The position numbers and the translations under genes are program-made. A stretch of DNA of 64,000 bases from Atherix ibis (taxonomy: Eukaryota > Arthropoda > Insecta > Diptera > Athericidae), in contig OY282610.1 of assembly GCA_958298945.1 (NCBI GenBank), forward strand, positions 50,847,667 through 50,911,666, given 5' to 3'. Below, piece by piece: positions 13,496-25,888 of the stretch; the first letter of the stretch is position 1; each line of letters starts with the position of its first letter. The notes beneath the pieces are model-generated. The model worked only from the letters and a program-made list of their open reading frames with translations, did no database searches and was not told where the DNA came from.

Positions 13496-14932
13496 AATTT
13501 TAAGAGAAAGTGGACTCAGTGTAATAATTGTTGCCTCCTATTTTTTGAGAAAACTGGGTGCCTGGTGTAAAAATTGGATTTTCGTGAATATTGTCACAAA
13601 TTTTCGAATTTTTGTGGTTTTTTGCATATCTTTAGGTGGTCAATTTATTTTGCTTTCAGTAAATAAAAAATTTAATTTTAGGCAATTTTTTTTTAATAGT
13701 GCTCACAAAAATTTATTCTGAAAGGATATTCCTTTTTCGATCAGGATAATATGGATCTAGAAGGCTATGTTAAAGTATATGTAATGAAACCATGAAACAA
13801 ATTGCCATTTTTATCCAAAAAAGCAAACTTTATTTTTAAAAAAATACAGCGAACTTTAGGTATTTTTTTTTAAAACGCCTGGAAAAAATTTTCCTGTAAG
13901 GACTTTTTTAGTCCGATCAGGATAATAAGAATAATTATTAGTTTCACATATGTATGCGCATTAACATCATTAAACAAATTTTCGAAAAAATTTCCTTTTT
14001 CATAGAAAAATAGAAATTTAAAAAAAAATTTAATGATCTTTTGGCAAATTTTTCTCAAAACTCCCACCGAAATTTATCGTGACATGTCATTTTCCTTCCA
14101 ATCATTATACTAAGAGTCATAGAAAGTTTGCCTGAAAGTGTGCAATGACACCACAAAATAAATTCTAAAAAACCGTAATTTTTATACAAAAAAAACGAAT
14201 TTTAATAAAGAAAACAATTAATTTTATGAATTTTTTCTCAAAATCACCAACAAAAATTTATCCACAAAGGATATTCTCATTCCAATCGAGAAAATATGTA
14301 TTGGAGAAGCTTTGCCTGAAAGTACGCAATGACACCATAAAAACAATTCTAAAAACCTTAATTTGTATACAAAAAAAAACGAATTTTAAGAAAGAAAACT
14401 ATAAATTTTATGAATTTTTTCTCAAAATCACCAACAAAAATTTATCCAGAAAGGATATTCTCATTCCAATCGAGAAAATATGTATTGGAGAAGCTTTACC
14501 TGAAAGTACGCAATGACACCATAAAAACAATTCTAAAAACCTTAGTTTGTATACAAAAAAAAACGAATTTTAGGAAAGAAAACTATAAATTTTATGAATT
14601 TTTTCTCAAAATCACCAACAAAAATTTATCCACAAAGGATATTCTCATTCCAATCGAGAAAATATGTATTGGAGAAGCTTTACCTGAAAGTACGCAATGA
14701 CACCATAAAAACAATTCTAAAAACCTTAATTTTTATACAAAAAAAAACGAATTTTAAGAAAGAAAACAATAAATTTTATGAATTTTTTCTCAAAATCACC
14801 AACAAAAATTTATCCAGAAAGGAAATTCTCATTTCAATCAAGAAAATATGCATTGGAGAAGCTTTGCCTGAAAGTACGCAATAACACCATAAAAACAATT
14901 CTAAAAACCTTAATTTTTATACAAAAAAAATG
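13311..14932 (+). repeat. HOR copy 10 (hybrid M1 anchor + A-B-C-D)
   Basis: 1,622-bp copy matching copy 6, including tccacaaagg and tttacctg. Its M1 is a hybrid: the 5' half is type C (aggaaag, actataaat, aaaatcacc) and the 3' half is M1 with ccaatgtgaataat. Confidence 0.93.
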
Positions 14933-16920
14933 AATTTTAAGAAAGAAAACCATAAATTTTATGAATTTTTTCTCAAAACCACCAACAAAAATTTATCCAG
15001 AAAGAATTTTCTCATTCCAATGAGAATAATATGAATTGGAGAAGCTTTGCCTGAAAGTGCACAATCATACCCCAAACAAACATCTCCAAAAAACCACCAT
15101 TTTCATAGAGAAAAACAAATTTTAAGAGAAAGTAGACTCAGTGTAATAATTGTTGCCTCCTATTTTTTGAGAAAACTGGGTGCCTGGTGTAAAAATTGGA
15201 TTTTCGTGAATATTGTCACAAATTTTCGAATTTTTGTGGTTTTTTGCATATCTTTAAGTGGTCAATTTATTTTGCTTTCAGTAAATAAAAAATTTAATTT
15301 TAGGCAATTTTTTTTTAATAGTGCTCACAAAAATTTATTCTGAAAGGATATTCCTTTTTCGATCAGGATAATATGGATCTAGAAGGCTATGTTAAAGTGT
15401 ATGTAATGAAACCATGAAACAAATTGCCATTTTTATCCAAAAAAGCAAACTTTATTTTTAAAAAAATACAGCGAACTTTAGGTATTTTTTTTTAAAACGC
15501 CTGGAAAAAATTTTCCTGTTAGGACTTTTTTAGTCCGATCAGGATAATAAGAATAATTATTAGTTTTACATATGTATGCGCATTAACATCATTAAACAAA
15601 TTTTCGAAAAAATTTCCTTTTTCATAGAAAAATAGAAATTTAAAAAAAAATTTAATGATCTTTTGGCAAATTTTTCTCCAAACTCCCACCGAAATTTATC
15701 GTGACATGTCATTTTCCTTCCAATCATTATATTAAGAGTCATAGAAGGTTTGCCTGAAAGTGTGCAATGACACCACAAAATAAATTCTAAAAAACCTTAA
15801 TTTTTATACAAAAAAAACGAATTTTAATAAAGAAAACAATTAATTTTATGAATTTTTTCTCAAAATCACCAACAAAAATTTATCCACAAAGGATATTCTC
15901 ATTCCAATCGAGAAAATATGTATTGGAGAAGCTTTGCCTGAAAGTACGCAATGACACCATAAAAACAATTCTAAAAACCTTAATTTGTATACAAAAAAAA
16001 ACGAATTTTAATAAAGAAAACAATTAATTTTATGAATTTTTTCTCAAAATCACCAACAAAAATTTATCCACAAAGGATATTCTCATTCCAATCGAGAAAA
16101 TATGTATTGGAAAAGCTTTGCCTAAAAGTACGCAATGACACCATAAAAACAATTCTAAAAACCTTAATTTGTATACAAAAAAAAACGAATTTTAGGAAAG
16201 AAAACTATAAATTTTATGAATTTTTTCTCAAAATCACCAACAAAAATTTATCCAGAAAGGATATTCTAATTCCAATCGAGAAAATATGCATTGGAGAAGC
16301 TTTGCCTAAAAGTACGCAATGACACCATAAAAACCGTTCTAAAAACCTTAATTTTTATACAAAAAAAACAAATTTTAAAAAAGAAAACAATAAATTTTAT
16401 GAATTTTTTCTCAAAATCACCAACAAAAATTTATCCAAAAAGGAAATTCTCATTTCAATCAAGAAAATATGCATTGGAGAAGCTTTGCCTGAAAGTACGC
16501 AGTGACACCATAAAAACAATTCTAAAAACCTTAATTTTTATACAAAAAAAAACGAATTTTAAGAAAGAAAACTATAAATTTTATGATTTTTTCTCAAAAT
16601 CACCAACAAAAATTTATCCAGAAAGGATATTCTCATTCCAATCAAGCAAATATGCATTGAAGAAGCTTTGCCTAAAAGTACGCAATGACACCATAAAAAC
16701 CGTTCTAAAAACCTTAATTTTTATACAAAAAAAAACGAATTTTAAGAAAGAAAACAATAAATTTTATGAATTTTTTCTCAAAATCACCAACAAAAATTTA
16801 TCCAGAAAGGAAATTCTCATTTCAATCAAGAAAATATGCATTGGAGAAGCTTTGCCTGAAAGTACGCAATGACACCATAAAAACAATTCTAAAAACCTTA
16901 ATTTTTATACAAAAAAAATG

Positions 16921-18390
16921 AATTTTAAGAAAGAAAACCATAAATTTTATGAATTTTTTCTCAAAATCACCAACAAAAATTTATCCAGAAAGGAAATTCT
17001 CATTTCAATCAAGAAAATATGCATTGGAGAAGCTTTGCCTGAAAGTACGCAATGACACCATAAAAACAATTCTAAAAACCTTAATTTGTATACAAAAAAA
17101 AAACGAATTTTAGGAAAGAAAACTATAAATTTTATGAATTTTTTCTCAAAATCACCAACAAAAATTTATCCAGAAAGGATATTCTCATTCCAATCGAGAA
17201 AATATGCATTGGAGAAGCTTTGCCTGAAAGTACGCAATAACACCATAAAAACAATTCTAAAAACCTTAATTTGTATACAAAAAAAACGAATTTTAAGAAA
17301 AAAAACTATAAATTTGATGAATTTTTTCTCAAAATCACCAACAAAAATTTATCCAGAAAGGATATTCTCATTCCAATCGAGAAAATATGTATTGGAGAAG
17401 CTTTGCCTGAAAGTACGCAATGACACCATAAAAACAATTCTAAAAACCTTAATTTGTATACAAAAAAAAACGAATTTTAAGAAAGAAAACTATAAATTTT
17501 ATGAATTTTTTCTCAAAATCACCAACAAAAATTTATCCAGAAAGGATATTCTCATTCCAATCGAGAAAATATGTATTGGAGAAGCTTTGCCCGAAAGTAC
17601 GCAATGACACCATAAAAACAATTCTAAAAACCTTAATTTGTATACAAAAAAAAACGAATTTTAAGAAAGAAAACTATAAATTTTATGAATTTTTTCTCAA
17701 AATCACCAACAAAAATTTATCCAGAAAGGATATTCTCATTTCAATCGAGAAAATATGCATTGGAGAAGCTTTGCCTAAAAGTACGCAATTACACCATAAA
17801 AACCGTTCTAAAAACCTTAATTTGTATACAAAAAAAAACGAATTTTAAGAAAGAAAACTATAAATTTTATGATTTTTTCTCAAAATCACCAACAAAAATT
17901 TATCCAGAAAGGATATTCTCATTCCAATCAAGCAAATATGCATTGAAGAAGCTTTGCCTAAAAGTACGCAATGACACCATAAAAACCGTTCTAAAAACCT
18001 TAATTTTTATACAAAAAAAAACGAATTTTAAGAAAGAAAACAATAAATTTTATGAATTTTTTCTCAAAATCACCAACAAAAATTTATCCAGAAAGGATAT
18101 TCTCATTCCAATCAAGCAAATATGCATTGAAGAAGCTTTGCCTAAAAGTACGCAATGACACCATAAAAACCGTTCTAAAAACCTTAATTTTTATACAAAA
18201 AAAAACGAATTTTAAGAAAGAAAACAATAAATTTTATGAATTTTTTCTCAAAATCACCAACAAAAATTTATCCAGAAAGGAAATTCTCATTTCAATCAAG
18301 AAAATATGCATTGGAGAAGCTTTGCCTGAAAGTACGCAATGACACCATAAAAACAATTCTAAAAACCTTAATTTTTATACAAAAAAAATG
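16921..18390 (+). repeat. Secondary repeat unit, form 1 (8 monomers)
   Basis: 1,470 bp beginning with D' (accataaat, ggaaattc). The order is D', C (gcaataacacc), B (aagaaaaaaaac), B, B' (gcaattacacc), E, E-like, D. The first five monomers reappear at 22249-23167; the overall period equals form 2 although the internal order differs. Confidence 0.85.
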
Positions 18391-19860
18391 AATTTTAAGA
18401 AAGAAAACCATAAATTTTATGAATTTTTTCTCAAAATCACCAACAAAAATTTATCCAGATAGGAAATTCTCATTTCAATCAAGAAAATATGCATTGAAGA
18501 AGCTTTGCCTGAAAGTACGCAATGACACCATAAAAACAATTCTAAAAACCTTAATTTGTATACAAAAAAAAACGAATTTTAGGAAAGAAAACTATAAATT
18601 TTATGAATTTTTTCTCAAAATCACCAACAAAAATTTATCCAGAAAGGATATTCTCATTCCAATCGAGAAAATATGTATTGGAGAAGCTTTGCCTGAAAGT
18701 ACGCAATGACACCATAAAAACAATTCTAAAAACCTTAATTTGTATACAAAAAAAAAACGAATTTTAAGAAAGAAAACTATAAATTTTATGAATTTTTTCT
18801 CAAAATCACCAACAAAAATTTATCCAGAAAGGATATTCTCATTTCAATCGAGAAAATATGCATTGGAGAAGCTTTGCCTAAAAGTACGCAATTACACCAT
18901 AAAAACCGTTCTAAAAACCTTAATTTGTATACAAAAAAAAACGAATTTTAAGAAAGAAAACTATAAATTTTATGATTTTTTCTCAAAATCACCAACAAAA
19001 ATTTATCCAGAAAGGATATTCTCATTCCAATCAAGCAAATATGCATTGAAGAAGCTTTGCCTAAAAGTACGCAATGACACCATAAAAACCGTTCTAAAAA
19101 CCTTAATTTTTATACAAAAAAAAACGAATTTTAAGAAAGAAAACAATAAATTTTATGAATTTTTTCTCAAAATCACCAACAAAAATTTATCCAGAAAGGA
19201 AATTCTCATTTCAATCAAGAAAATATGCATTGGAGAAGCTTTGCCTGAAAGTACTCAATGACACCATAAGAACAATTCTAAAAACCTTAATTTTTATACA
19301 AAAAAAATGAATTTTAAGAAAGAAAACCATAAATTTTATGAATTTTTTCTCAAAATCACCAACAAAAATTTATCCAGAAAGGATATTCTCATTTCAATCG
19401 AGAAAATATGCATTGGAGAAGCTTTGCCTAAAAGTACGCAATTACACCATAAAAACCTTTCTAAAAACCTTAATTTGTATACAAAAAAAAAACGAATTTT
19501 AAGAAAGAAAACTATAAATTTTATGATTTTTTCTCAAAATCACCAACAAAAATTTATCCAGAAAGGATATTCTCATTCCAATCAAGCAAATATGCATTGA
19601 AGAAGCTTTGCCTAAAAGTACGCAATGACACCATAAAAACCGTTCTAAAAACCTTAATTTTTATACAAAAAAAAACGAATTTTAAGAAAGAAAACAATAA
19701 ATTTTATGAATTTTTTCTCAAAATCACCAACAAAAATTTATCCAGAAAGGAAATTCTCATTTCAATCAAGAAAATATGCATTGGAGAAGCTTTGCCTGAA
19801 AGTACGCAATGACACCATAAAAACAATTCTAAAAACCTTAATTTTTATACAAAAAAAATG
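18391..19860 (+). repeat. Secondary repeat unit, form 2, copy a
   Basis: 1,470 bp, 8 monomers: D', C, B' (gcaattacacc), E, D* (cataagaacaattc), B'-like (accataaat, gcaattacacc), E, D. Private changes include tccagataggaaattc in D' and gtactcaatg in D*. Confidence 0.9.
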
Positions 19861-21330
19861 AATTTTAAGAAAGAAAACCATAAATTTTATGAATTTTTTC
19901 TCAAAATCACCAACAAAAATTTATCCAGAAAGGAAATTCTCATTTCAATCAAGAAAATATGCATTGGAGAAGCTTTGCCTGAAAGTACGCAATGACACCA
20001 TAAAAACAATTCTAAAAACCTTAATTTGTATACAAAAAAAAACGAATTTTAGGAAAGAAAACTATAAATTTTATGAATTTTTTCTCAAAATCACCAACAA
20101 AAATTTATCCAGAAAGGATATTCTCATTCCAATCGAGAAAATATGTATTGGAGAAGCTTTGCCTGAAAGTACGCAATGACACCATAAAAACAATTCTAAA
20201 AACCTTAATTTGTATACAAAAAAAAACGAATTTTAAGAAAGAAAACTATAAATTTTATGAATTTTTTCTCAAAATCACCAACAAAAATTTATCCAGAAAG
20301 GATATTCTCATTTCAATCGAGAAAATATGCATTGGAGAAGCTTTGCCTAAAAGTACGCAATTACACCATAAAAACCGTTCTAAAAACCTTAATTTGTATA
20401 CAAAAAAAAACGAATTTTAAGAAAGAAAACTATAAATTTTATGATTTTTTCTCAAAATCACCAACAAAAATTTATCCAGAAAGGATATTCTCATTCCAAT
20501 CAAGCAAATATGCATTGAAGAAGCTTTGCCTAAAAGTACGCAATGACACCATAAAAACCGTTCTAAAAACCTTAATTTTTATACAAAAAAAAACGAATTT
20601 TAAGAAAGAAAACAATAAATTTTATGAATTTTTTCTCAAAATCACCAACAAAAATTTATCCAGAAAGGAAATTCTCATTTCAATCAAGAAAATATGCATT
20701 GGAGAAGCTTTGCCTGAAAGTACGCAATGACACCATAAGAACAATTCTAAAAACCTTAATTTTTATACAAAAAAAATGAATTTTAAGAAAAAAAACCATA
20801 AATTTTATGAATTTTTTCTCAAAATCACCAACAAAAATTTATCCAGAAAGGATATTCTCATTTCAATCGAGAAAATATGCATTGGAGAAGCTTTGCCTAA
20901 AAGTACGCAATTACACCATAAAAACCGTTCTAAAAACCTTAATTTGTATACAAAAAAAAAACGAATTTTAAGAAAGAAAACTATAAATTTTATGATTTTT
21001 TCTCAAAATCACCAACAAAAATTTATCCAGAAAGGATATTCTCATTCCAATCAAGCAAATATGCATTGAAGAAGCTTTGCCTAAAAGTACGCAATGACAC
21101 CATAAAAACCGTTCTAAAAACCTTAATTTTTATACAAAAAAAAACGAATTTTAAGAAAGAAAACAATAAATTTTATGAATTTTTTCTCAAAATCACCAAC
21201 AAAAATTTATCCAGAAAAGAAAATTCTCATTTCAATCAAGAAAATATGCATTGGAGAAGCTTTGCCTGAAAGTACGCAATGACACCATAAAAACAATTCT
21301 AAAAACCTTAATTTTTATACAAAAAAAATG
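19861..21330 (+). repeat. Secondary repeat unit, form 2, copy b
   Basis: 1,470 bp with the same monomer order as 18391-19860. Private changes include aagaaaaaaaaccat in the sixth monomer and tccagaaaagaaaattc in the last D. Confidence 0.9.
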
Positions 21331-22248
21331 AATTTTAAGAAAGAAAACCATAAATTTTATGAATTTTTTCTCAAAATCACCAACAAAAATTTATCCAGAA
21401 AGTAAATTCTCATTTCAATCAAGAAAATATGCATTGGAGAAGCTTTGCCTGAAAGTACGCAATGACACCATAAAAACAATTCTAAAAACCTTAATTTGTA
21501 TACAAAAAAAAACGAATTTTAGGAAAGAAAACTATAAATTTTATGAATTTTTTCTCAAAATCACCAACAAAAATTTATCCAGAAAGGATATTCTCATTCC
21601 AATCGAGAAAATATGTATTGGAGAAGCTTTGCCTGAAAGTACGCAATGACACCATAAAAACAATTCTAAAAACCTTAATTTGTATACAAAAAAAAACGAA
21701 TTTTAAGAAAGAAAACTATAAATTTTATGAATTTTTTCTCAAAATCACCAACAAAAATTTATCCAGAAAGGATATTCTCATTTCAATCGAGAAAATATGC
21801 ATTGGAGAAGCTTTGCCTAAAAGTACGCAATTACACCATAAAAACCGTTCTAAAAACCTTAATTTGTATACAAAAAAAAACGAATTTTAAGAAAGAAAAC
21901 TATAAATTTTATGATTTTTGCTCAAAATCACCAACAAAAATTTATCCAGAAAGGATATTCTCATTCCAATCAAGCAAATATGCATTGAAGAAGCTTTGCC
22001 TAAAAGTACGCAATGACACCATAAAAACCGTTCTAAAAACCTTAATTTTTATACAAAAAAAAACGAATTTTAAGAAAGAAAACAATAAATTTTATGAATT
22101 TTTTCTCAAAATCACCAACAAAAATTTATCCAGAAAGGAAATTCTCATTTCAATCAAGAAAATATGCAATGGAGAAGCTTTGCCTGAAAGTACGCAATGA
22201 CACCATAAGAACAATTCTAAAAACCTTAATTTTTATACAAAAAAAATG
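21331..22248 (+). repeat. Secondary repeat unit, form 2, partial copy c
   Basis: 918 bp: D', C, B', E, D*, after which the order jumps to a new D'. This is a five-monomer truncation of the 8-monomer unit. Private changes are tccagaaagtaaattc in D', tatgatttttgctc in E and gcaatgg in D*. Confidence 0.9.
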
Positions 22249-23167
22249 AATTTTAAGAAAGAAAACCATAAATTTTATGAATTTTTTCTCAAAATCACCA
22301 ACAAAAATTTATCCAGAAAGGAAATTCTCATTTCAATCAAGAAAATATGCTTTGGAGAAGCTTTGCCTGAAAGTACGCAATGACACCATAAAAACAATTC
22401 TAAAAACCTTAATTTGTATACAAAAAAAAACGAATTTTAGGAAAGAAAACTATAAATTTTATGAATTTTTTCTCAAAATCACCAACAAAAATTTATCCAG
22501 AAAGGATATTCTCATTCCAATCGAGAAAATATGCATTGGAGAAGCTTTGCCTGAAAGTACGCAATAACACCATAAAAACAATTCTAAAAACCTTAATTTG
22601 TATACAAAAAAAACGAATTTTAAGAAAAAAAACTATAAATTTTATGAATTTTTTCTCAAAATCACCAACAAAAATTTATCCAGAAAAGATATTCTCATTC
22701 CAATCGAGAAAATATGTATTGGAGAAGCTTTGCCTGAAAGTACGCAATGACACCATAAAAACAATTCTAAAAACCTTAATTTGTATACAAAAAAAAACGA
22801 ATTTTAAGAAAGAAAACTATAAATTTTATGAATTTTTTCTCAAAATCACCAACAAAAATTTATCCAGAAAGGATATTCTCATTCCAATCGAGAAAATATG
22901 TACTGGAAAAGCTTTGCCTGAAAGTACGCAATGACACCATAAAAACAATTCTAAAAACCTTAATTTGTATACAAAAAAAAAACGAATTTTAAGAAAGAAA
23001 ACTATAAATTTTATGAATTTTTTCTCAAAATCACCAACAAAAATTTATCCAGAAAGGATATTCTCATTTCAATCGAGAAAATATGCATTGGAGAAGCTTT
23101 GCCTAAAAGTACGCAATTACACCATAAAAACCGTTCTAAAAACCTTAATTTTTATACAAAAAAAACG
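22249..23167 (+). repeat. Secondary repeat unit, form 1, partial copy
   Basis: 919 bp: D' (gctttgg), C (gcaataacacc), B (aagaaaaaaaac), B (tactggaaaag), B' (gcaattacacc). This repeats the first five monomers of 16921-18390, so form 1 flanks form 2 on both sides. Confidence 0.87.
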
Positions 23168-23533
23168 AATTTTAAGAAAGAAAACAATAAATTTTATGAA
23201 TTTTTTCTCAAAATCACCAACAAAAATTTATCCAAAAAGGAAATTCTCATTTCAATCAAGAAAATATGCATTGGAGAAGCTTTGCCTGAAAGTACGCAAT
23301 GACACCATAAAAACAATTCTAAAAACCTTAATTTGTATACAAAAAAAACGAATTTTAAGAAAGAAAACCATAAATTTTATGAATTTTTTCTCAAAATCAC
23401 CAACAAAAATATATCCAGAAAGGATATTCTCATTCCAATCGAGAAAATATGTATTGGAGAAGCTTTGCCTGAAAGTACGCAATGACACCATAAAAACAAT
23501 TCTAAAAACCTTAATTTTTATACAAAAAAAACG

Positions 23534-23717
23534 AATTTTAAGAAAGAAAACCATAAATTTGATGAATTTTTTCTCAAAACCACCAACAAAAATTTATCCA
23601 GAAAGAATTTTCTCATTCCAATGAGAATAATATGAATCGGAGAAGCTTTGGCTGAAAGTACGCAATGACACCATAAAAACAATTCTAAAAACCTTAATTT
23701 GTATACAAAAAAAAACG
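23534..23717 (+). repeat. Hybrid monomer, M1 start / core end
   Basis: Begins as M1 (aaaaccaccaac, gaattttctcattcc, gagaataatatgaatcgg) and ends as core (gaaagtacgcaatgacacc, ttgtatac). It is followed by another core, not by M2. The switch lies near gctttggctgaaag. Confidence 0.88.
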
Positions 23718-23900
23718 AGTTTTAGGAAAGAAAACTATAAATTTTATGATTTTTTCTCAAAATCACCAACAAAAATTTATCCAGAAAGGATATTCTCATT
23801 CCAATCGAGAAAATATGCATTGAAGAAGCTTTGCCTAAAAGTACGCAATGACACCATAAAAACAATTCTAAAAACGTTAATTTTTATACAAAAAAAAACG

Positions 23901-25888
23901 AATTTTAAGAAAGAAAACAATAAAATTTATGAATTTTTTCTCAAAACCACCAACAAAAATTTATCCAGAAAGAATTTTCTCATTCCAGTGAGAATAATAT
24001 GAATCGGAGAAGCTTTGCCTGAAAGTGCACAATCATACCCCAAACAAACATCTCCAAAAAACCACCATTTTTATAGAGAAAAACAAATTTTAAGAGAAAG
24101 TGGACTCAGTGTAATAATTGTTGCCTCCTATTTTTTGAGAAAACTGGGTGCCTGGTGTAAAAATTGGATTTTCGTGAATATTGTCACAAATTTTCGAATT
24201 TTTGTGGTTTTTTGCATATCTTTAGGTGGTCAATTTATTTTGCTTTCAGTAAATAAAAAATTTAATTTTAGGCAATTTTTTTTAATAGTGCTCACAAAAA
24301 TTTATTCTGAAAGGATATTCCTTTTTCGATCAGGATAATATGGATCTAGAAGGCTATGTTAAAGTGTATGTAATGAAACCATGAAACAAATTGCCATTTT
24401 TATCCAAAAAAGCAAACTTTATTTTTAAAAAAATACAGCGAACTTTAGGTATTTTTTTTTAAAACGCCTGGAAAAAATTTTCCTGTAAGGACTTTTTTAG
24501 TCCGATCAGGATAATAAGAATAATTATTAGTTTCACATATGTATGCGCATTAACATCATTAAACAAATTTTCGAAAAAATTTCCTTTTTCATAGAAAAAT
24601 AGAAATTTAAAAAAAAATTTAATGATCTTTTGGCAAATTTTTCTCCAAACTCCCACCGAAATTTATCGTGACATGTCATTTTCCTTCCAATCATTATATT
24701 AAGAGTCATAGAAGGTTTGCCTGAAAGTGTGCAATGACACCACAAAATAAATTCTAAAAAACCTTAATTTTTATACAAAAAAAACGAATTTTAATAAAGA
24801 AAACAATTAATTTTATGAATTTTTTCTCAAAATCACCAACAAAAATTTATCCAGAAAGGATATTCTCATTCCAATCGAGAAAATATGTATTGGAGAAGCT
24901 TTGCCTAAAAGTACGCAATGACACCATAAAAACAATTCTAAAAACCTTAATTTGTATACAAAAAAAAACGAATTTTAAGAAAGAAAACTATAAATTTTAT
25001 GAATTTTTTCTCAAAATCACCAACAAAAATTTATCCAGAAAGGATATTCTCATTCCAATCGAGAAAATATGTATTGGAGAAGCTTTGCCTGAAAGTACGC
25101 AATGACACCATAAAAACAATTCTAAAAACCTTAATTTGTATACAAAAAAAAACGAATTTTAGGAAAGAAAACTATAAATTTTATGAATTTTTTCTCAAAA
25201 TCACCAACAAAAATTTATCCAGAAAGGAAATTCTCATTTCAATCAAGAAAATATGCATTGGAGAAGCTTTGCCTGAAAGTACGCAATGACACCATAAAAA
25301 CAATTCTAAAAACCTTAATTTGTATACAAAAAAAACGAATTTTAAGAAAGAAAACTATAAATTTTATGAATTTTTTCTCAAAATCACCAACAAAAATATA
25401 TCCAGAAAGGATATTCTCATTCCAATCGAGAAAATATGTAATGGAGAAGCTTTGCCTGAAAGTACGCAATGACACCATAAAAACAATTCTAAAAACCTTA
25501 ATTTTTATACAAAAAAAAACGAATTTTAAGAAAGAAAACCATAAATTTGATGAATTTTTTCTCAAAACCACCAACAAAAATTTATCCAGAAAGAATTTTC
25601 TCATTCCAATGAGAAAAATATGAATCGGAGAAGCTTTGGCTTAAAATACGCAATGACACCATAAAAACAATTCTAAAAACCTTAATTTGTATACAAAAAA
25701 AAACGAATTTTAGGAAAGAAAACTATAAATTTTATGATTTTTTCTCAAAATCACCAACAAAAATTTATCCAGAAAGGATATTCTCATTCCAATCGAGAAA
25801 ATATGCATTGAAGAAGCTTTGCCTAAAAGTACGCAATGACACCATAAAAACCGTTCTAAAAACCTTAATTTTTATACAAAAAAAAACG
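23901..25888 (+). repeat. HOR copy 12 (anchor + 6 cores)
   Basis: 1,988-bp copy. Cores are A, B, a C/D hybrid (aggaaag with ggaaattc), B (atatatcc, tgtaatgg), an M1/core hybrid (25522-25705) and an E-like monomer. M1 has acaataaaattt and M5 has ctccaaactccc. Its last monomers repeat those just before it with a period of 1,988 bp. Confidence 0.92.
25522..25705 (+). repeat. Hybrid monomer, M1 start / core end
   Basis: Same structure as the hybrid 1,988 bp upstream, with gagaaaaatatg and gctttggcttaaaatacgc. The shared gctttggct shows common origin. Confidence 0.88.

Larger units (their letters stand above)
4131..15819 (+). repeat. Tandem segmental duplication of about 5.9 kb
   Basis: The block from about 4131 to 10064 is repeated from 10065 to about 15819. 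Copies 4-7 correspond to 8-11 by order, core content and private variants (cgtggcatgtc, tattcattgg, tccacaaagg, agtagactc, ctccaaactccc). The offset is about 5,933-5,935 bp up to copy 5/9 and 5,755 bp afterwards, because one core monomer is missing from the second half near 13311. Confidence 0.9.
14933..23900 (+). repeat. HOR copy 11 (anchor + 44 cores)
   Basis: 8,968-bp copy. A normal anchor (14933-15819) matches copy 7, with agtagactc and ctccaaactccc. It is followed by 44 core monomers in 15820-23900 before the next anchor. The number was obtained by walking each junction and agrees with 8,081/184. The expansion contains its own secondary higher-order structure. Confidence 0.93.
15820..23900 (+). 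repeat. Anchor-free core expansion of 44 monomers
   Basis: None of M2-M5 occurs for about 8.1 kb. The run starts with two A monomers (tccacaaagg), then C, D, E, D, and continues with 1,470-bp secondary units. It ends with B-type monomers, an M1/core hybrid (23534-23717) and an E-like monomer. Two diagnostic words are concentrated here: caagcaaatatgcattgaag (E) and gcaattacacc (a B variant). Confidence 0.93.
23350..25705 (+). repeat. Local duplication with 1,988-bp period
   Basis: The monomer series with aaaaatatatccag, then the M1/core hybrid with gctttggct, then an E-like monomer and an M1 with acaataaaattt, occurs at about 23340-24085 and again 1,988 bp later. One whole HOR copy was duplicated. 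Confidence 0.85.

Noticed and set aside
16291..16872. Long lysine-rich ORFs of 96 to 219 codons over core monomers
   Set aside because: The same DNA is read in two frames by overlapping ORFs, and length depends on whether monomers are 183 or 184 bp. No sign of selection for protein.
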